The notes under the pieces are model-generated. The model saw only the letters and a list, made by a program, of their open reading frames with translations, had not been told where the DNA came from and did no database searches. A stretch of 64,000 bases of DNA from Planktothrix sp. FACHB-1365. Lineage in GTDB: Bacteria > Cyanobacteriota > Cyanobacteriia > Cyanobacteriales > Microcoleaceae. Below, piece after piece: positions 46,740-55,475 of this stretch (its first letter is position 1; each line of letters starts with the position of its first letter). Both the position numbers and the translations under genes were made by a program. Location of the stretch: the NCBI RefSeq assembly GCF_014697575.1, contig NZ_JACJSC010000017.1, positions 1-64,000 on the forward strand, written 5' to 3'.

Positions 46740-46827
46740 TCAATTACGAATTATCAATTACGAATTAAGAATTAAGAATATTTCTCGTAATTCGTAATTC
46801 GTAATTCATAATTAATTAAGATTTTTC

Positions 46828-48015
46828 CTACCTGTTCCCTGTTCCCTGTTCCCTGTTCCCTCCTATTGCTTCTATGAGTTGATCCATTTCGGAGGGGAGG
46901 GTAAAGTAGTGAACGCAGGCTCTAACGCAATTGGGATCGAGGAGGGTTCGCAGGAAAATACACTGGTTTTCTAAAGTGTTGACTAAGGATTGATGGGATT
47001 TTCCATTGGTAAGTTGAAATGAAACTAAACCCGCTTCCGGGGGAGTCGTTCTTAAACATTGAATTTGGGGAATTTCTGATAGTTTTTGCCAAAGATATTG
47101 ACTATTCTGACAAATTTTTTGATAACGTTCTGTTGGAGTTCCCCATTGATGATGCAGGGTAATAGCATGGCGTAATGCTGCATATAATGGATAGGCAGAA
47201 GTAGCGACTTCATACCGTCTAGCGTCGGGTGTCCAAGCAATCGGTTTTCCTCGTTCATCGTTAATAATACTTCGCCATCCAATAAACGTTGGAGATAATT
47301 CGGATAAAGATTCAGCACTCACATATAACCCCCCTAATCCATCTGGCCCACATAACCATTTATGACCTGTAAAGGCATAAAAATCAACCCCTGTTTCTGT
47401 TAATTGAAGCGGTAAAACACCAACGGATTGAGCGGCATCAACTAATACTTTTGTGTTATAATTTTGATGGCAGAGTTTAACAATTTCGGTTAGCGGTAAA
47501 ACTTGACCTGTATTCCATAAAATATGACTGATCACTAATAGACGAGTATTCGGTTTTAAATACTCAGAAATCATCGCCACTGGATCACCTTGGTTTAAGG
47601 TTTCTCTCAACGGAAAAAACGAAACTTGCAAATCAAAGCGACGTTGAAGTTCCTGAACAATTGCAATAATCCCTGGATGTTCACAATCAGAAATTAACAG
47701 ATGATCTCCCGGTCGCCAATCGATTCCCCACAGAGCAATATTACAACCAACGGTAACATTTTCGGTGAAACAGAGGGTTTCGGGAGCAATTCCTAACTCA
47801 GTGGCGACTAAATTGCGAGTTAACTGGGTTTCTTGCTTTTGCCATTGATTAATTTTACCCGAAAAAGGGCCAGAACACTGCACCTCGTTATACCCTTGAA
47901 TAATAGCATCCATTGACACCAGGGGTAACGGCCCTTGTCCGCCATAATTAAAATAGGCTTTATTGGCTAAGGCGGGAAACTGTTGGCGATGGGTTTCTAG
48001 GGAAGGAGTTGTCAT
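46828..48015 (-). CDS. Class V PLP enzyme, cysteine/cystine C-S lyase-like
   Basis: 395 residues of the aminotransferase class V fold. PLP lysine K219 in AFTGHKWLCGPDG, PLP-ring-stacking H114 in DCEHPG, and VDAAQSVGVLPL. The N-terminal FPALANKAYFNYGGQGPLP matches the cyanobacterial L-cysteine/cystine lyase (C-DES) type that releases persulfide for Fe-S assembly. A cysteine desulfurase-like alternative is less likely because no catalytic Cys loop typical of SufS/IscS is evident. The last residues (REQGTGNR) are encoded by a GTTCCCT heptamer array that overlaps the 3' end, so the native C-terminus has been extended or replaced. Confidence 0.85.
   Translation of the reverse strand: MTTPSLETHRQQFPALANKAYFNYGGQGPLPLVSMDAIIQGYNEVQCSGPFSGKINQWQKQETQLTRNLVATELGIAPETLCFTENVTVGCNIALWGIDWRPGDHLLISDCEHPGIIAIVQELQRRFDLQVSFFPLRETLNQGDPVAMISEYLKPNTRLLVISHILWNTGQVLPLTEIVKLCHQNYNTKVLVDAAQSVGVLPLQLTETGVDFYAFTGHKWLCGPDGLGGLYVSAESLSELSPTFIGWRSIINDERGKPIAWTPDARRYEVATSAYPLYAALRHAITLHHQWGTPTERYQKICQNSQYLWQKLSEIPQIQCLRTTPPEAGLVSFQLTNGKSHQSLVNTLENQCIFLRTLLDPNCVRACVHYFTLPSEMDQLIEAIGGNREQGTGNR
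46831..46862. repeat. GTTCCCT heptamer array overlapping a coding end
   Basis: About four GTTCCCT units. On the minus strand they are read in frame as the C-terminal residues of the PLP enzyme. Heptamers give a 21-base, 7-residue period. Confidence 0.9.
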
Positions 48016-48112
48016 AATATTAAGGGTTCGTTATTTTTCGTCAAAGGACACTTTTAAGTTTAAGGTGAAGAGGATATCTGACTCATCATTGATCATTGAC
48101 ACCGAAATAATT

Positions 48113-49672
48113 ATGTTAATCACCGATAAACAACTATTGCTGTATCAACGCTGTCAGAGGCGTGCATTTTTAGAGCGTTATGGAGATAGTTCTCAACAAG
48201 ATCCTCCTAGTGATTTTTTACTAAAATTGATGCAGGATAGTTCTGCTTATCAAAACAGTATTTTATCTCATTATCCTTATTTTAAAATAGACTCTTTTTT
48301 TGGAAATTGGGAGTTGGGAGCTAAACAAACCCTAGAGTTAATGCAGCAAGGCGTTGATCGAATTTATCAAGGGGTTTTGCTGAAAGTAGAGACGTTGCAT
48401 GCAACGTCTCTACACCTTTCTGAAATTTTGTTAGATGGATCATTAATAGAATCTGATGAAATGATTCAGATTACTTTAGTGAGCTCTCCTGAATTATTAG
48501 TGAAACAGCCCGGATATTCTCAATTTGGAGATTGGGTTTATGTTTCTCACGATATTAAGTTAGGGAAACGTCCTAAACTCGATTATCAAATTATTTCTGC
48601 TTTTCATGCTTATTTATTAGAAGGAATTCAAGGAGTCCAGCCGGAAACTGGTTGGTTAATTTTACGAGATAAGGCTCCATATTCGGTTAATTTAGAGCAA
48701 CGTCTTCCGCAAATGTATCAGGTTTTAAATAATTATTTAAACATGGCGTTATCTCGTGATGAACCGGAAGTTTTTATTGCTAGACAAAAATGTAATTTGT
48801 GTCAATGGCATAGTTATTGTTTGGAGGTCGCGCGATCGCAAAATCATATTTCTTTAATTCCGGGTGTTACTCCGACTCGGTATCTACGGTTAAAAGAATT
48901 GAATTTACCTACTGTAGAAACCTTGGCGAAAGCTACCCCAGAGCAATTAGAAATTTATCCTGAATTTGCAGAAGGAATTGCTTTACAAATTATTAAACAA
49001 GCTGAATCTAATTTAGAAAGTAAAGCGATTAAACGTCAGGAAGAATTTATCAGTTTTGAGCAAAATTTTAATTCTAGCTATTGGTTAGATAATTTTCAAG
49101 ATAGCTATCAAACCAAATTAAAAGAATTTCCGGTTGAGATTTATTTTGATATTGAAGCACAACCGGAATTGAATTTAGATTATTTGCATGGTCTTCTAGT
49201 TATAGATCGGCGCTCTAATCAACAGAAATTTTATCCCTTTTTAGCGGAAGATAAAACTCAAGAAGAATTAATTTGGAAACAGTTTTTAGAGTTGGTTTGG
49301 GCCTATCCCATCGCGCCTATTTTTCATTTTTGTGATTATGAACCCAAAACTATTAAACGATTAGCTGCAATTTATAATACCCCGGATTATTGGTGGAAAC
49401 CAGTATTAAAACGATTTATTGATCTTCATGCAAAAATGACAGAAACAGTAACACTTCCTGTGGAAAGTTACGCCCTTAAACCTGTAGCAAAATGGTTAGG
49501 GTTTGAATGGCGAGATCCCAAAGCAAATGGTGCTCAATCTGTTTGTTGGTATGAACAATGGTTAAAAACAGGCGATCGCACCTTATTAGATGCCATTGTA
49601 CAATATAATGAAGATGATTGTCGTGCTACATTTCATGTTAAAGAATGGTTAACAGAATTTCTTAATGCTTAA
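48113..49672 (+). CDS. TM0106-type RecB-like nuclease with C-terminal DEDD exonuclease domain
   Basis: The frame is open from 47963, overlapping the divergent PLP gene, but the ATG at 48113 starts the typical MLITDKQLLLYQRCQRRAFLE; 519 residues. The N-terminal PD-(D/E)xK region has D147/K149 (SHDIKLGK), K155-L-D157-Y-Q159, and four cysteines placed as in Fe-S RecB/Cas4/AddB nucleases (C14; C227, C230, C236). A helix-hairpin-like section follows (TPTRYLRLKELNLPTVETLA), then an RNase H-like DEDD exonuclease (D346/E348 in YFDIEA; ... NEDDCRATFHV). No helicase is fused. Widespread in cyanobacteria; biological role unknown, DNA repair presumed. Confidence 0.85.
   Translation: MLITDKQLLLYQRCQRRAFLERYGDSSQQDPPSDFLLKLMQDSSAYQNSILSHYPYFKIDSFFGNWELGAKQTLELMQQGVDRIYQGVLLKVETLHATSLHLSEILLDGSLIESDEMIQITLVSSPELLVKQPGYSQFGDWVYVSHDIKLGKRPKLDYQIISAFHAYLLEGIQGVQPETGWLILRDKAPYSVNLEQRLPQMYQVLNNYLNMALSRDEPEVFIARQKCNLCQWHSYCLEVARSQNHISLIPGVTPTRYLRLKELNLPTVETLAKATPEQLEIYPEFAEGIALQIIKQAESNLESKAIKRQEEFISFEQNFNSSYWLDNFQDSYQTKLKEFPVEIYFDIEAQPELNLDYLHGLLVIDRRSNQQKFYPFLAEDKTQEELIWKQFLELVWAYPIAPIFHFCDYEPKTIKRLAAIYNTPDYWWKPVLKRFIDLHAKMTETVTLPVESYALKPVAKWLGFEWRDPKANGAQSVCWYEQWLKTGDRTLLDAIVQYNEDDCRATFHVKEWLTEFLNA
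48386..48413. repeat. 28-bp perfect palindrome inside the nuclease gene
   Basis: GTAGAGACG...CGTCTCTAC with centre TTGCATGCAA, perfectly self-complementary. Codon-aligned; encodes VETLHATSLH (residues 92-101 of the nuclease). Confidence 0.97.
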
Positions 49673-49720
49673 CCCAAAAATGGAGTTTATCAAGAGAAAT
49701 TTTTAAGAGATATAGAACTT

Positions 49721-50194
49721 ATGAATCAAGAACAAAAAATTGATCGTCAGCGAGAACATCAAGCCAATGAACGGACATTTTTGGCTTGGTTAAGAACCTC
49801 TATTTCCTTAATTGCTTTGGGTTTTGCGATCGCACGATTTAGTTTGTTTTTACGTCAATTGCAAACCTCATTTACCGAAAAAATTCCCCCTAGTCATCCT
49901 ATTTTTAATTCAGATAATATGGGGATTATTTTAGTAATTACCGGAATGATGATTACTGTAATTGCAGCTTGGAATTATAATCAAGTTTTTTGGCAAATTG
50001 AACAAGCGAATTATAAACCCAACCGTTTATTAATTTGGATGATGACAGTGATTGTAATTATTTTAGGATTAATGAGTTTACCCTTATTTCTCCGTAGAGA
50101 TTTACCTCAAAAAACTGTTCCCAACTCTTTAAATTTGCCAAGCAAAAAGACTTTACCCTTTATTACTCAAGTTCTAATCAATCTTCGATATTAG
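49721..50194 (+). CDS. DUF202 (YidH-type) membrane protein
   Basis: 157 residues. DUF202 signature DRQREHQANERTFLAWLRTSISLIALGFAIARF at 4-36, then three membrane segments (about 22-44, 68-88, 105-125). The C-terminal about 30 residues are hydrophilic and appended. Inner-membrane protein of unknown function. 48 bp after the nuclease gene and 61 bp before the phytase-like gene, same strand; possible operon. Confidence 0.88.
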   Translation: MNQEQKIDRQREHQANERTFLAWLRTSISLIALGFAIARFSLFLRQLQTSFTEKIPPSHPIFNSDNMGIILVITGMMITVIAAWNYNQVFWQIEQANYKPNRLLIWMMTVIVIILGLMSLPLFLRRDLPQKTVPNSLNLPSKKTLPFITQVLINLRY

Positions 50195-50255
50195 AATAGA
50201 AAAGAATAGATTATTAATTCTTTATCCCTAAACCTTATTAAAATAGGCAAATATA

Positions 50256-51386
50256 ATGAAAATTTTATTATCTTGTCTGCTGTTAATTTTAACCTTGATT
50301 TTCTTTTTAATATTCAGCACTTCTAGTGTAGCGATTTCAACAATTATTGATTTAATTGGACAAGCTACTCTACCGACAGGACTACTCTATAATAATACAG
50401 AAGTCGGTGGTTTATCAGGTATTACTTATAACCCCGAACAACAAGTTTATTATGCCATATCCGATGACCCCAGTGATAAAAATAAAGCCCGATTTTATAC
50501 TCTCAAGATTGATTTAAGTTCCGGTTTTCTTTCAGAAACAGGGGTGAGTGTAGTCGGAGCTACCACACTATTAACAGAAACGGGAAAACCCTTTCCTAAA
50601 AATAGTCTTGATCCAGAAGGAATTACGTTTTTTAAAAATAGTGTTTTTATTGCTTCAGAAGGGAACCTCTATCAAAATATTTCCCCTTTTATTCAAGAAT
50701 TTTCCCTGGGCGGTAAAATATTGAGAACTTTACCCATTCCTGAAAAATTTTTTGATGGAAATGGCAATAAAAACCGAGGCGTTCGTTCTAATTTAGCCTT
50801 TGAAAGTTTAACGGTGACACCTGATAAAACCCATCTATTTACCGCCAATGAAAACGCCTTAATTCAAGATGGAGAAATAGCGACTTTAGAGCAGGGAACA
50901 TTTTCCCGAATTTTGCGATATAACCTGCAAACAAATCAACCCGATGCCGAGTTTTTGTATATTACTGATCCTTTGGAAAATTCTTCATTTATTGCAGAAC
51001 AGTTTAATAGACAGGGTTTAGTCGATTTATTAGCGATTGATGAATCTCATTTAATTAGTTTAGAACGATCTTTTTCTTTAGGTTTAGGATATACCATAAA
51101 ATTGTTCTTAGTTTCTTTAGAAAAAGCGGATAATATTCAGGAGTTGCCGAGTTTGAAGGAAATTAATACAGAAATTATACCCGCAGAAAAAACTTTATTG
51201 TTGAATTTAAGCCGTTTAAATATTGCAGTTGATAATATTGAAGGATTAACTTGGGGATCTTCCTTACCCGAAACAGGGCGATCGCTAATTTTAATCAGCG
51301 ATAATAATTTTACAACTCTACAAACAACCCAAATCATAGCATTAAGACTGAATCATCTAACAGTAGTAAGCCCTTCAGGGCTTTGA
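50256..51386 (+). CDS. Secreted esterase-like phytase-family protein
   Basis: 376 residues with an N-terminal signal or anchor (KILLSCLLLILTLIFFLIFSTSSVA). The remaining sequence is the esterase-like-activity-of-phytase beta-propeller family: VGGLSGITYNPEQQVYYAISDD, LDPEGITFFKNSVFIASEG, FESLTVTPDKTHLFTANE, VDNIEGLTWG. Probably a periplasmic phosphodiesterase or phosphatase, perhaps in phosphorus scavenging; activity not provable from sequence. The final residues TVVSPSGL come from the first copy of the adjacent hairpin repeat (AGTAGTAAGCCCTTCAGGGCTT), so the gene end has been reshaped by it. Confidence 0.87.
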   Translation: MKILLSCLLLILTLIFFLIFSTSSVAISTIIDLIGQATLPTGLLYNNTEVGGLSGITYNPEQQVYYAISDDPSDKNKARFYTLKIDLSSGFLSETGVSVVGATTLLTETGKPFPKNSLDPEGITFFKNSVFIASEGNLYQNISPFIQEFSLGGKILRTLPIPEKFFDGNGNKNRGVRSNLAFESLTVTPDKTHLFTANENALIQDGEIATLEQGTFSRILRYNLQTNQPDAEFLYITDPLENSSFIAEQFNRQGLVDLLAIDESHLISLERSFSLGLGYTIKLFLVSLEKADNIQELPSLKEINTEIIPAEKTLLLNLSRLNIAVDNIEGLTWGSSLPETGRSLILISDNNFTTLQTTQIIALRLNHLTVVSPSGL

Positions 51387-51522
51387 GTAGTAGTAAGCCC
51401 TTCAGGGCTTGGAGTCCTAAAGGACTCACTACAGTAGCCCTTCAGGGCTTGGAGTCCTAAAGGACTCACTACAAAGAAAGTAGTAAGCCCTTCAGGGCTT
51501 GGAGTCCTGAAGGACTCACTAC
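51364..51522. repeat. Array of AGCCCTTCAGGGCT / GAGTCCTAAAGGACTC hairpins
   Basis: At least four copies of GTAGTAAGCCCTTCAGGGCTT (two in the first 45 bp), three followed by GGAGTCCTAAAGGACTCACTAC. Each half is a self-complementary hairpin (AAGCCCTTCAGGGCTT; GAGTCCT(A/G)AAGGACTC). The array overlaps the end of the phytase-like gene. Confidence 0.95.
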
Positions 51523-52136
51523 ATAACCAAAGCTTAACCCTGGAAACTTGACAACAGATTGGGGGGATCAGCTATCCTTAGATTAGGAACGTCCGCCATT
51601 AGCCAATCACACTCAAATGGAGTCATCCAGCCTGCGGTTGTCAGGTCTGAGGGTGAATTAACAATACGACCTCATTGGAGGTGAAATTCTTCTTTACCTA
51701 GCGAGACAAAACCTATTTAATCAAATGATCAAGACTCTTGCATTCGGTTTGGTGACTTTCCAAGAGCCAGTGGTCGAACTGGCAATATCCATTTAGCCAA
51801 TGCAGAAGTCAAATTAGAGAACAAAATTTAATTGATTTATTAACCCGTTTTTATGAGTGTCTAATTTGATAAAACCTGAACATTTCTGTGTTACCCACAG
51901 GAAACAGAGTTTTATCGTCATCATTAATTTTTAACCCTAAAACTATCCTGATTTTAGTCGTAAAACCTTATTCCTAAAGGGTTTTTGGCTCAAATAGAGT
52001 TTGGTTTAAATTCTCTATTATCAACATTGAATAGAGAATTGATAAAGGTTGTATTGAAGAACAACCTCTAGTTTTTGGTGCAAATTTATCCATTCGAGAT
52101 TAAATCGAAATTTCCGAATTTTCGGAATAATTTGTT
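51523..52136. other. 600-bp intergenic region upstream of the GNAT gene
   Basis: No gene recognised. Contains an inverted repeat AATTCTCTAT/ATAGAGAATT (52009-52018 / 52031-52040). Sequence at 51590-51720 is slightly GC-richer and could hide a small RNA or gene remnant; I could not identify one. Confidence 0.5.
52112..52127. promoter_or_regulatory. TTCCGAA-TT-TTCGGAA palindrome, possible operator
   Basis: Perfect 7-bp inverted repeat nine bases upstream of the GNAT start codon. Its position over the ribosome-binding region fits an operator or a translation-blocking hairpin. No other copy noticed in the window. Confidence 0.4.
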
Positions 52137-53120
52137 ATGAATTCTTTAATCATTAAACCCTACGAAGGTCAAAAAGATTGGTCTGCAATTTTTAATTTAT
52201 TTCAAGCCTGTCAAACCGTAGATCATCTCACAGAAGATGAAAGTTTAGCAGACTTAAAATTAGGGCTCTCTTCTCCAACGGTTAACCCCGAAAAAGATAT
52301 CCGTCTTTGGACAGATGTAAAAGGTCAACTTTTGGGATTAGTTGGAATTGAACCCCAAGCCTCTAAAACTGGAATTGATGGATATTTTGGATTGTATATT
52401 CATCCTAGTGTCCGATCCAGCAATTTAGGCAAACAAATGATGCGGTGGTGTGAAACCCGTATTCGAGAAATCGGACAACAAAAACGGTGTCCCGTGCAAT
52501 TAAGAACCTACAGTTTAGAACAACAAACCGAACAAAACCAGTTACTCAAACAACGAGGTTTTAACGTAGATCGGCAGTTTATTACGATGGCGAAATCCTT
52601 AGAATTTCCCCTCTCTATTCCCGAACTTCCATCAGGTTTTAAATTATCTTATATTCATGGCAAACAAGACCTTTCAGCCTGGGTTGATTTGTTTAATGAA
52701 TCCTTTATTGACCATTGGGATCATCACGAATTAACCCTTAAACAAGCTGAATATTGGCGAAGTCAACCCAACTATCAACCCGAATTAGATTTAGTTGCGA
52801 TCGCACCCAATGGCACATTTGCAGCTTTTTGTAAATGTCAGTTAAATTCCGATCAAATCGGTTGGATTGAATGGTTAGGAACGGGACGAGGATTTCGGAA
52901 ATTAGGATTAGGAAAAACCCTCCTTTTGGCAGGTTTATCTCAACTGCAAAAAGCAGGCGTAACCACTGCTAAACTAAGCGTTGATGCTGATAGTTTAACA
53001 GGAGCAACAAAGCTCTATCAATCGGTTGATTTTAAACCCGTAACCCCCTGGTTTTCCTGGGTCAAACCCCTACCCCGTCAAAACCTGAGCCAACTTTTCC
53101 CCCAACAAGCCACTGCTTAG
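52137..53120 (+). CDS. Tandem GNAT N-acetyltransferase
   Basis: 327 residues with two GNAT folds. The first (about 1-155) has motif A GYFGLYIHPSVRSSNLGKQMM. The second (about 165-315) has WIEWLGTGRGFRKLGLGKTLLLAGLSQLQKAGV and ends with LYQSVDFKPV. Tandem arrangement is as in mycothiol synthase-like and other double GNATs, in which usually one half is catalytic. The acyl-CoA-binding R/Q-x-x-G-x-G/A is better preserved in the second half (RKLGLG). Substrate unknown. Confidence 0.88.
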   Translation: MNSLIIKPYEGQKDWSAIFNLFQACQTVDHLTEDESLADLKLGLSSPTVNPEKDIRLWTDVKGQLLGLVGIEPQASKTGIDGYFGLYIHPSVRSSNLGKQMMRWCETRIREIGQQKRCPVQLRTYSLEQQTEQNQLLKQRGFNVDRQFITMAKSLEFPLSIPELPSGFKLSYIHGKQDLSAWVDLFNESFIDHWDHHELTLKQAEYWRSQPNYQPELDLVAIAPNGTFAAFCKCQLNSDQIGWIEWLGTGRGFRKLGLGKTLLLAGLSQLQKAGVTTAKLSVDADSLTGATKLYQSVDFKPVTPWFSWVKPLPRQNLSQLFPQQATA

Positions 53121-53173
53121 AGAAGGTATACAATAGAATTGTTGGTGCTTGACTGTTAACCGTTAACAGACAA

Positions 53174-53211
53174 CACACCCGATACCCGACACCCGATACC
53201 CAACACCTAAC
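53174..53211. repeat. CGATACC/CGACACC/CAACACC heptamers upstream of devC
   Basis: About five degenerate heptamers (CGATACC, CGACACC, CGATACC, CAACACC) ending just before the devC start, occupying the ribosome-binding position. A fourth heptamer family in this window. Confidence 0.75.
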
Positions 53212-53212
53212 G

Positions 53213-54469
53213 ATGGCTTCTCTTGCTCGAAAAAACCTATTTGAGGATATTCCCCGTTTTTTGGTGGCTCAAGCTGGGATTATGTTTGCTGTCAGTTTAG
53301 TTACCATTCAAAATGGGATTTTAACCGGGTTTATTCGGTCTTCTTCGGTCTTAATTGATCACTCAAAAGCAGATATTTGGATCGCTTCTAAAGATATGAT
53401 TCATTTAGAGTTAACGATGCCCATTTCTTTAGAACGAGTCACCCAAGCTCAGACGGTTTCTGGTGTTGAACAAGCTGAAGCTTTTATTTTTAGAAATGCG
53501 CGTTGGCGTGATCCCCTAGAAAATAAAATTCATGCGGTAACAGTCGTAGGTTCCGATCCAGAAGGGGAATTATTTTCCCCTTGGAATATTATTCAAGGAG
53601 ATATCAATGCTTTAAAACAACCCTATACCATTATGATTGATGAGAGTAAATTAGACGCTCTCAAAATTCAAAATCTTGGTGATACGGCTAAACTCGGAGG
53701 ATTAGAAGCCAAATTAGGGGGAATTACTCAAGGAACTCAATCTATTGTGAGCAATAGTTTTGTGTTCACTTCTTTAAAAAATGCTAATGCTTATGTTAAT
53801 AGTCCTGTAAAAACTCAAACCCGGTGTCAAGTCCAAGAAAATGAGGATTTACAATGTACTCAAAGTTATGAAGATCAATCCTCTAATCAAAAATCCACCG
53901 ATCTTCCGCCGCCAAGAGCGTTAAATTTAGCTGATCCGATCACTTATGTTTTAATTAAGGCAAAACCCGGTCAAGATTTAACTCAACTGAAGCAAAAACT
54001 AGAGGATGCTTTACCCGATGATGTTCAGGTTTTTACCCGTGAAGAAATGTCTACGGTGATGCGAACTTTTTGGCAAAAACGCACAGGCGTTGGGTTTGTT
54101 CTCAGTTTAGGAGCGGCGGTGGGAATATTAGTGGGAATGGTGGTGGTCGGACAAATTCTGTATTCCTCCGTCACTGACCACTTAAAGGAATTTGGAACCC
54201 TGAAGGCGATGGGTGCATCGGACTGGGTGATCTACGGAATTATCTTAGAACAGGCCCTCTGGATGGCTGTTTTAGGTTATATTCCAGGTATGGCACTGTG
54301 TTTAGGTGTAGCGTCCTGGGCTGGCGCGACCCAAGGCATTTTGATTTTAATTACCCCTTTATCGGCTTTAGGGGTATTCGGGTTAACCGTTGCGATGTGT
54401 ACGGGATCGGCATTTTTCGCCATTCAGAAAGTCACTAAGGTAGATCCAGCAATTGTGTTTAAAGCTTGA
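53213..54469 (+). CDS. devC: DevC-type ABC exporter permease
   Basis: 418 residues of the FtsX/MacB-like permease family. An N-terminal membrane helix (about 18-42), a large periplasmic domain (about 45-295) carrying a Cys pair (CQVQENEDLQC), and three C-terminal helices (about 300-325, 345-375, 385-412). MASLARKNLFEDIPRFLVAQAGIMFAVSLVTIQNGIL matches DevC. In Anabaena DevBCA with TolC exports heterocyst glycolipids; homologues in other cyanobacteria export other lipids or metabolites. The gene is followed by devA, but no devB membrane-fusion gene precedes it. Confidence 0.87.
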   Translation: MASLARKNLFEDIPRFLVAQAGIMFAVSLVTIQNGILTGFIRSSSVLIDHSKADIWIASKDMIHLELTMPISLERVTQAQTVSGVEQAEAFIFRNARWRDPLENKIHAVTVVGSDPEGELFSPWNIIQGDINALKQPYTIMIDESKLDALKIQNLGDTAKLGGLEAKLGGITQGTQSIVSNSFVFTSLKNANAYVNSPVKTQTRCQVQENEDLQCTQSYEDQSSNQKSTDLPPPRALNLADPITYVLIKAKPGQDLTQLKQKLEDALPDDVQVFTREEMSTVMRTFWQKRTGVGFVLSLGAAVGILVGMVVVGQILYSSVTDHLKEFGTLKAMGASDWVIYGIILEQALWMAVLGYIPGMALCLGVASWAGATQGILILITPLSALGVFGLTVAMCTGSAFFAIQKVTKVDPAIVFKA

Positions 54470-54689
54470 TGCCAGTCACTTTTTGTAACCAAATGGTATT
54501 AGATCACAGGCAATCGGTAACATTTGAGTTTAAAATAGTGGAACTAAACGGTTCAGGATAGTTCATGGTCAGCCCTCCTTCTCTGGAATTACCCGATTTC
54601 TTCAGTAAACTGACAATACTCCTCTGTAATTTAGTTTATTAGATCCGTCAATTCTTGTTAGAAGCCCACATCATTATTAATTTGGAACG

Positions 54690-55445
54690 ATGATACGCAC
54701 TCAAGTTAGCGAGGCAAAATCCACTATATCTCCCAATCAGGCTGCATACTATTCACCAAATGCTAGAATTAAGCCGATTGGAATTCAAGCTTGTCGTGTT
54801 GAAATGGCTTATAAATCGGGGCGGCAAACGGTTCAAGTTTTGCAAAATATTAATTTAGAAGTCGAACAAGGGGATATTCAACTGTTGATGGGGCCGAGTG
54901 GTTCGGGGAAAACAACATTGCTATCTATTATTGCTGGACTGTTGACACCGACGGCGGGACGAGTGTTTTTATTGGGTGAAGAAATTACAAAATTGTCTCG
55001 GACTCAATTGGCAGAGTTTCGGTTACATAATATTGGTTTTATTTTCCAAGGATTTAATTTATTCCCCGCTTTAACGGCTTTAGAAAATGTTGAATTAGCT
55101 CTGCATCTCAAAGGAATGGGGAAAAGAAATGCCAGAGAAGAAGCGAAAACACGTTTAGAACAAGTGGGTTTAGGAGATAAAATTCATCTGTTACCCCAAG
55201 ATTTATCGGGGGGTCAAAAACAACGGGTTGCTGTAGCGCGAGCATTAGCAGGAGATCCCCCCTTAATTATGGCGGATGAACCCACAGCGGCTTTAGATTC
55301 AAGTAGTGGTCGGGGTGTAATTGATCTGTTAAAAACCTTAGCTAAACAAGGAGAGACAACGGTATTAATGGTGACCCATGACCCCCGAATTATGGATGTA
55401 GCCGATCGCATTTTGACGTTAGAAGATGGCAGAATTAAAAATTAA
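54690..55445 (+). CDS. devA: DevA-type ABC exporter ATP-binding protein
   Basis: 251 residues: Walker A GPSGSGKTT, Q-loop FQGFNLFPALT, ABC signature LSGGQKQRVAVARAL, Walker B LIMADEPTAALD, H-loop VTHD. MacB/LolD-like subfamily that pairs with DevC. The first about 30 residues are an extra N-terminal stretch. 220 bp separate it from devC, more than usual for such a pair, and a strong terminator follows (55476-55513). Confidence 0.93.
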   Translation: MIRTQVSEAKSTISPNQAAYYSPNARIKPIGIQACRVEMAYKSGRQTVQVLQNINLEVEQGDIQLLMGPSGSGKTTLLSIIAGLLTPTAGRVFLLGEEITKLSRTQLAEFRLHNIGFIFQGFNLFPALTALENVELALHLKGMGKRNAREEAKTRLEQVGLGDKIHLLPQDLSGGQKQRVAVARALAGDPPLIMADEPTAALDSSSGRGVIDLLKTLAKQGETTVLMVTHDPRIMDVADRILTLEDGRIKN

Positions 55446-55475
55446 AATACAAAAATAATCTAGCAGTATCAACTT

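Noticed and set aside
46828-48015. SufS/IscS cysteine desulfurase
   Set aside because: N-terminal and active-site blocks fit the cystine C-S lyase group better; no desulfurase Cys loop is evident.
51590-51720. Possible riboswitch or small RNA upstream of the GNAT gene
   Set aside because: No recognisable consensus or strong paired structure could be drawn by hand.
54480-54510. NtcA-type site near GTAACCAAATGGTA
   Set aside because: Does not fit GTA-N8-TAC.
54470-54689. Short frame starting at 54565 between devC and devA
   Set aside because: Only 25 codons, no ribosome-binding site or similarity.
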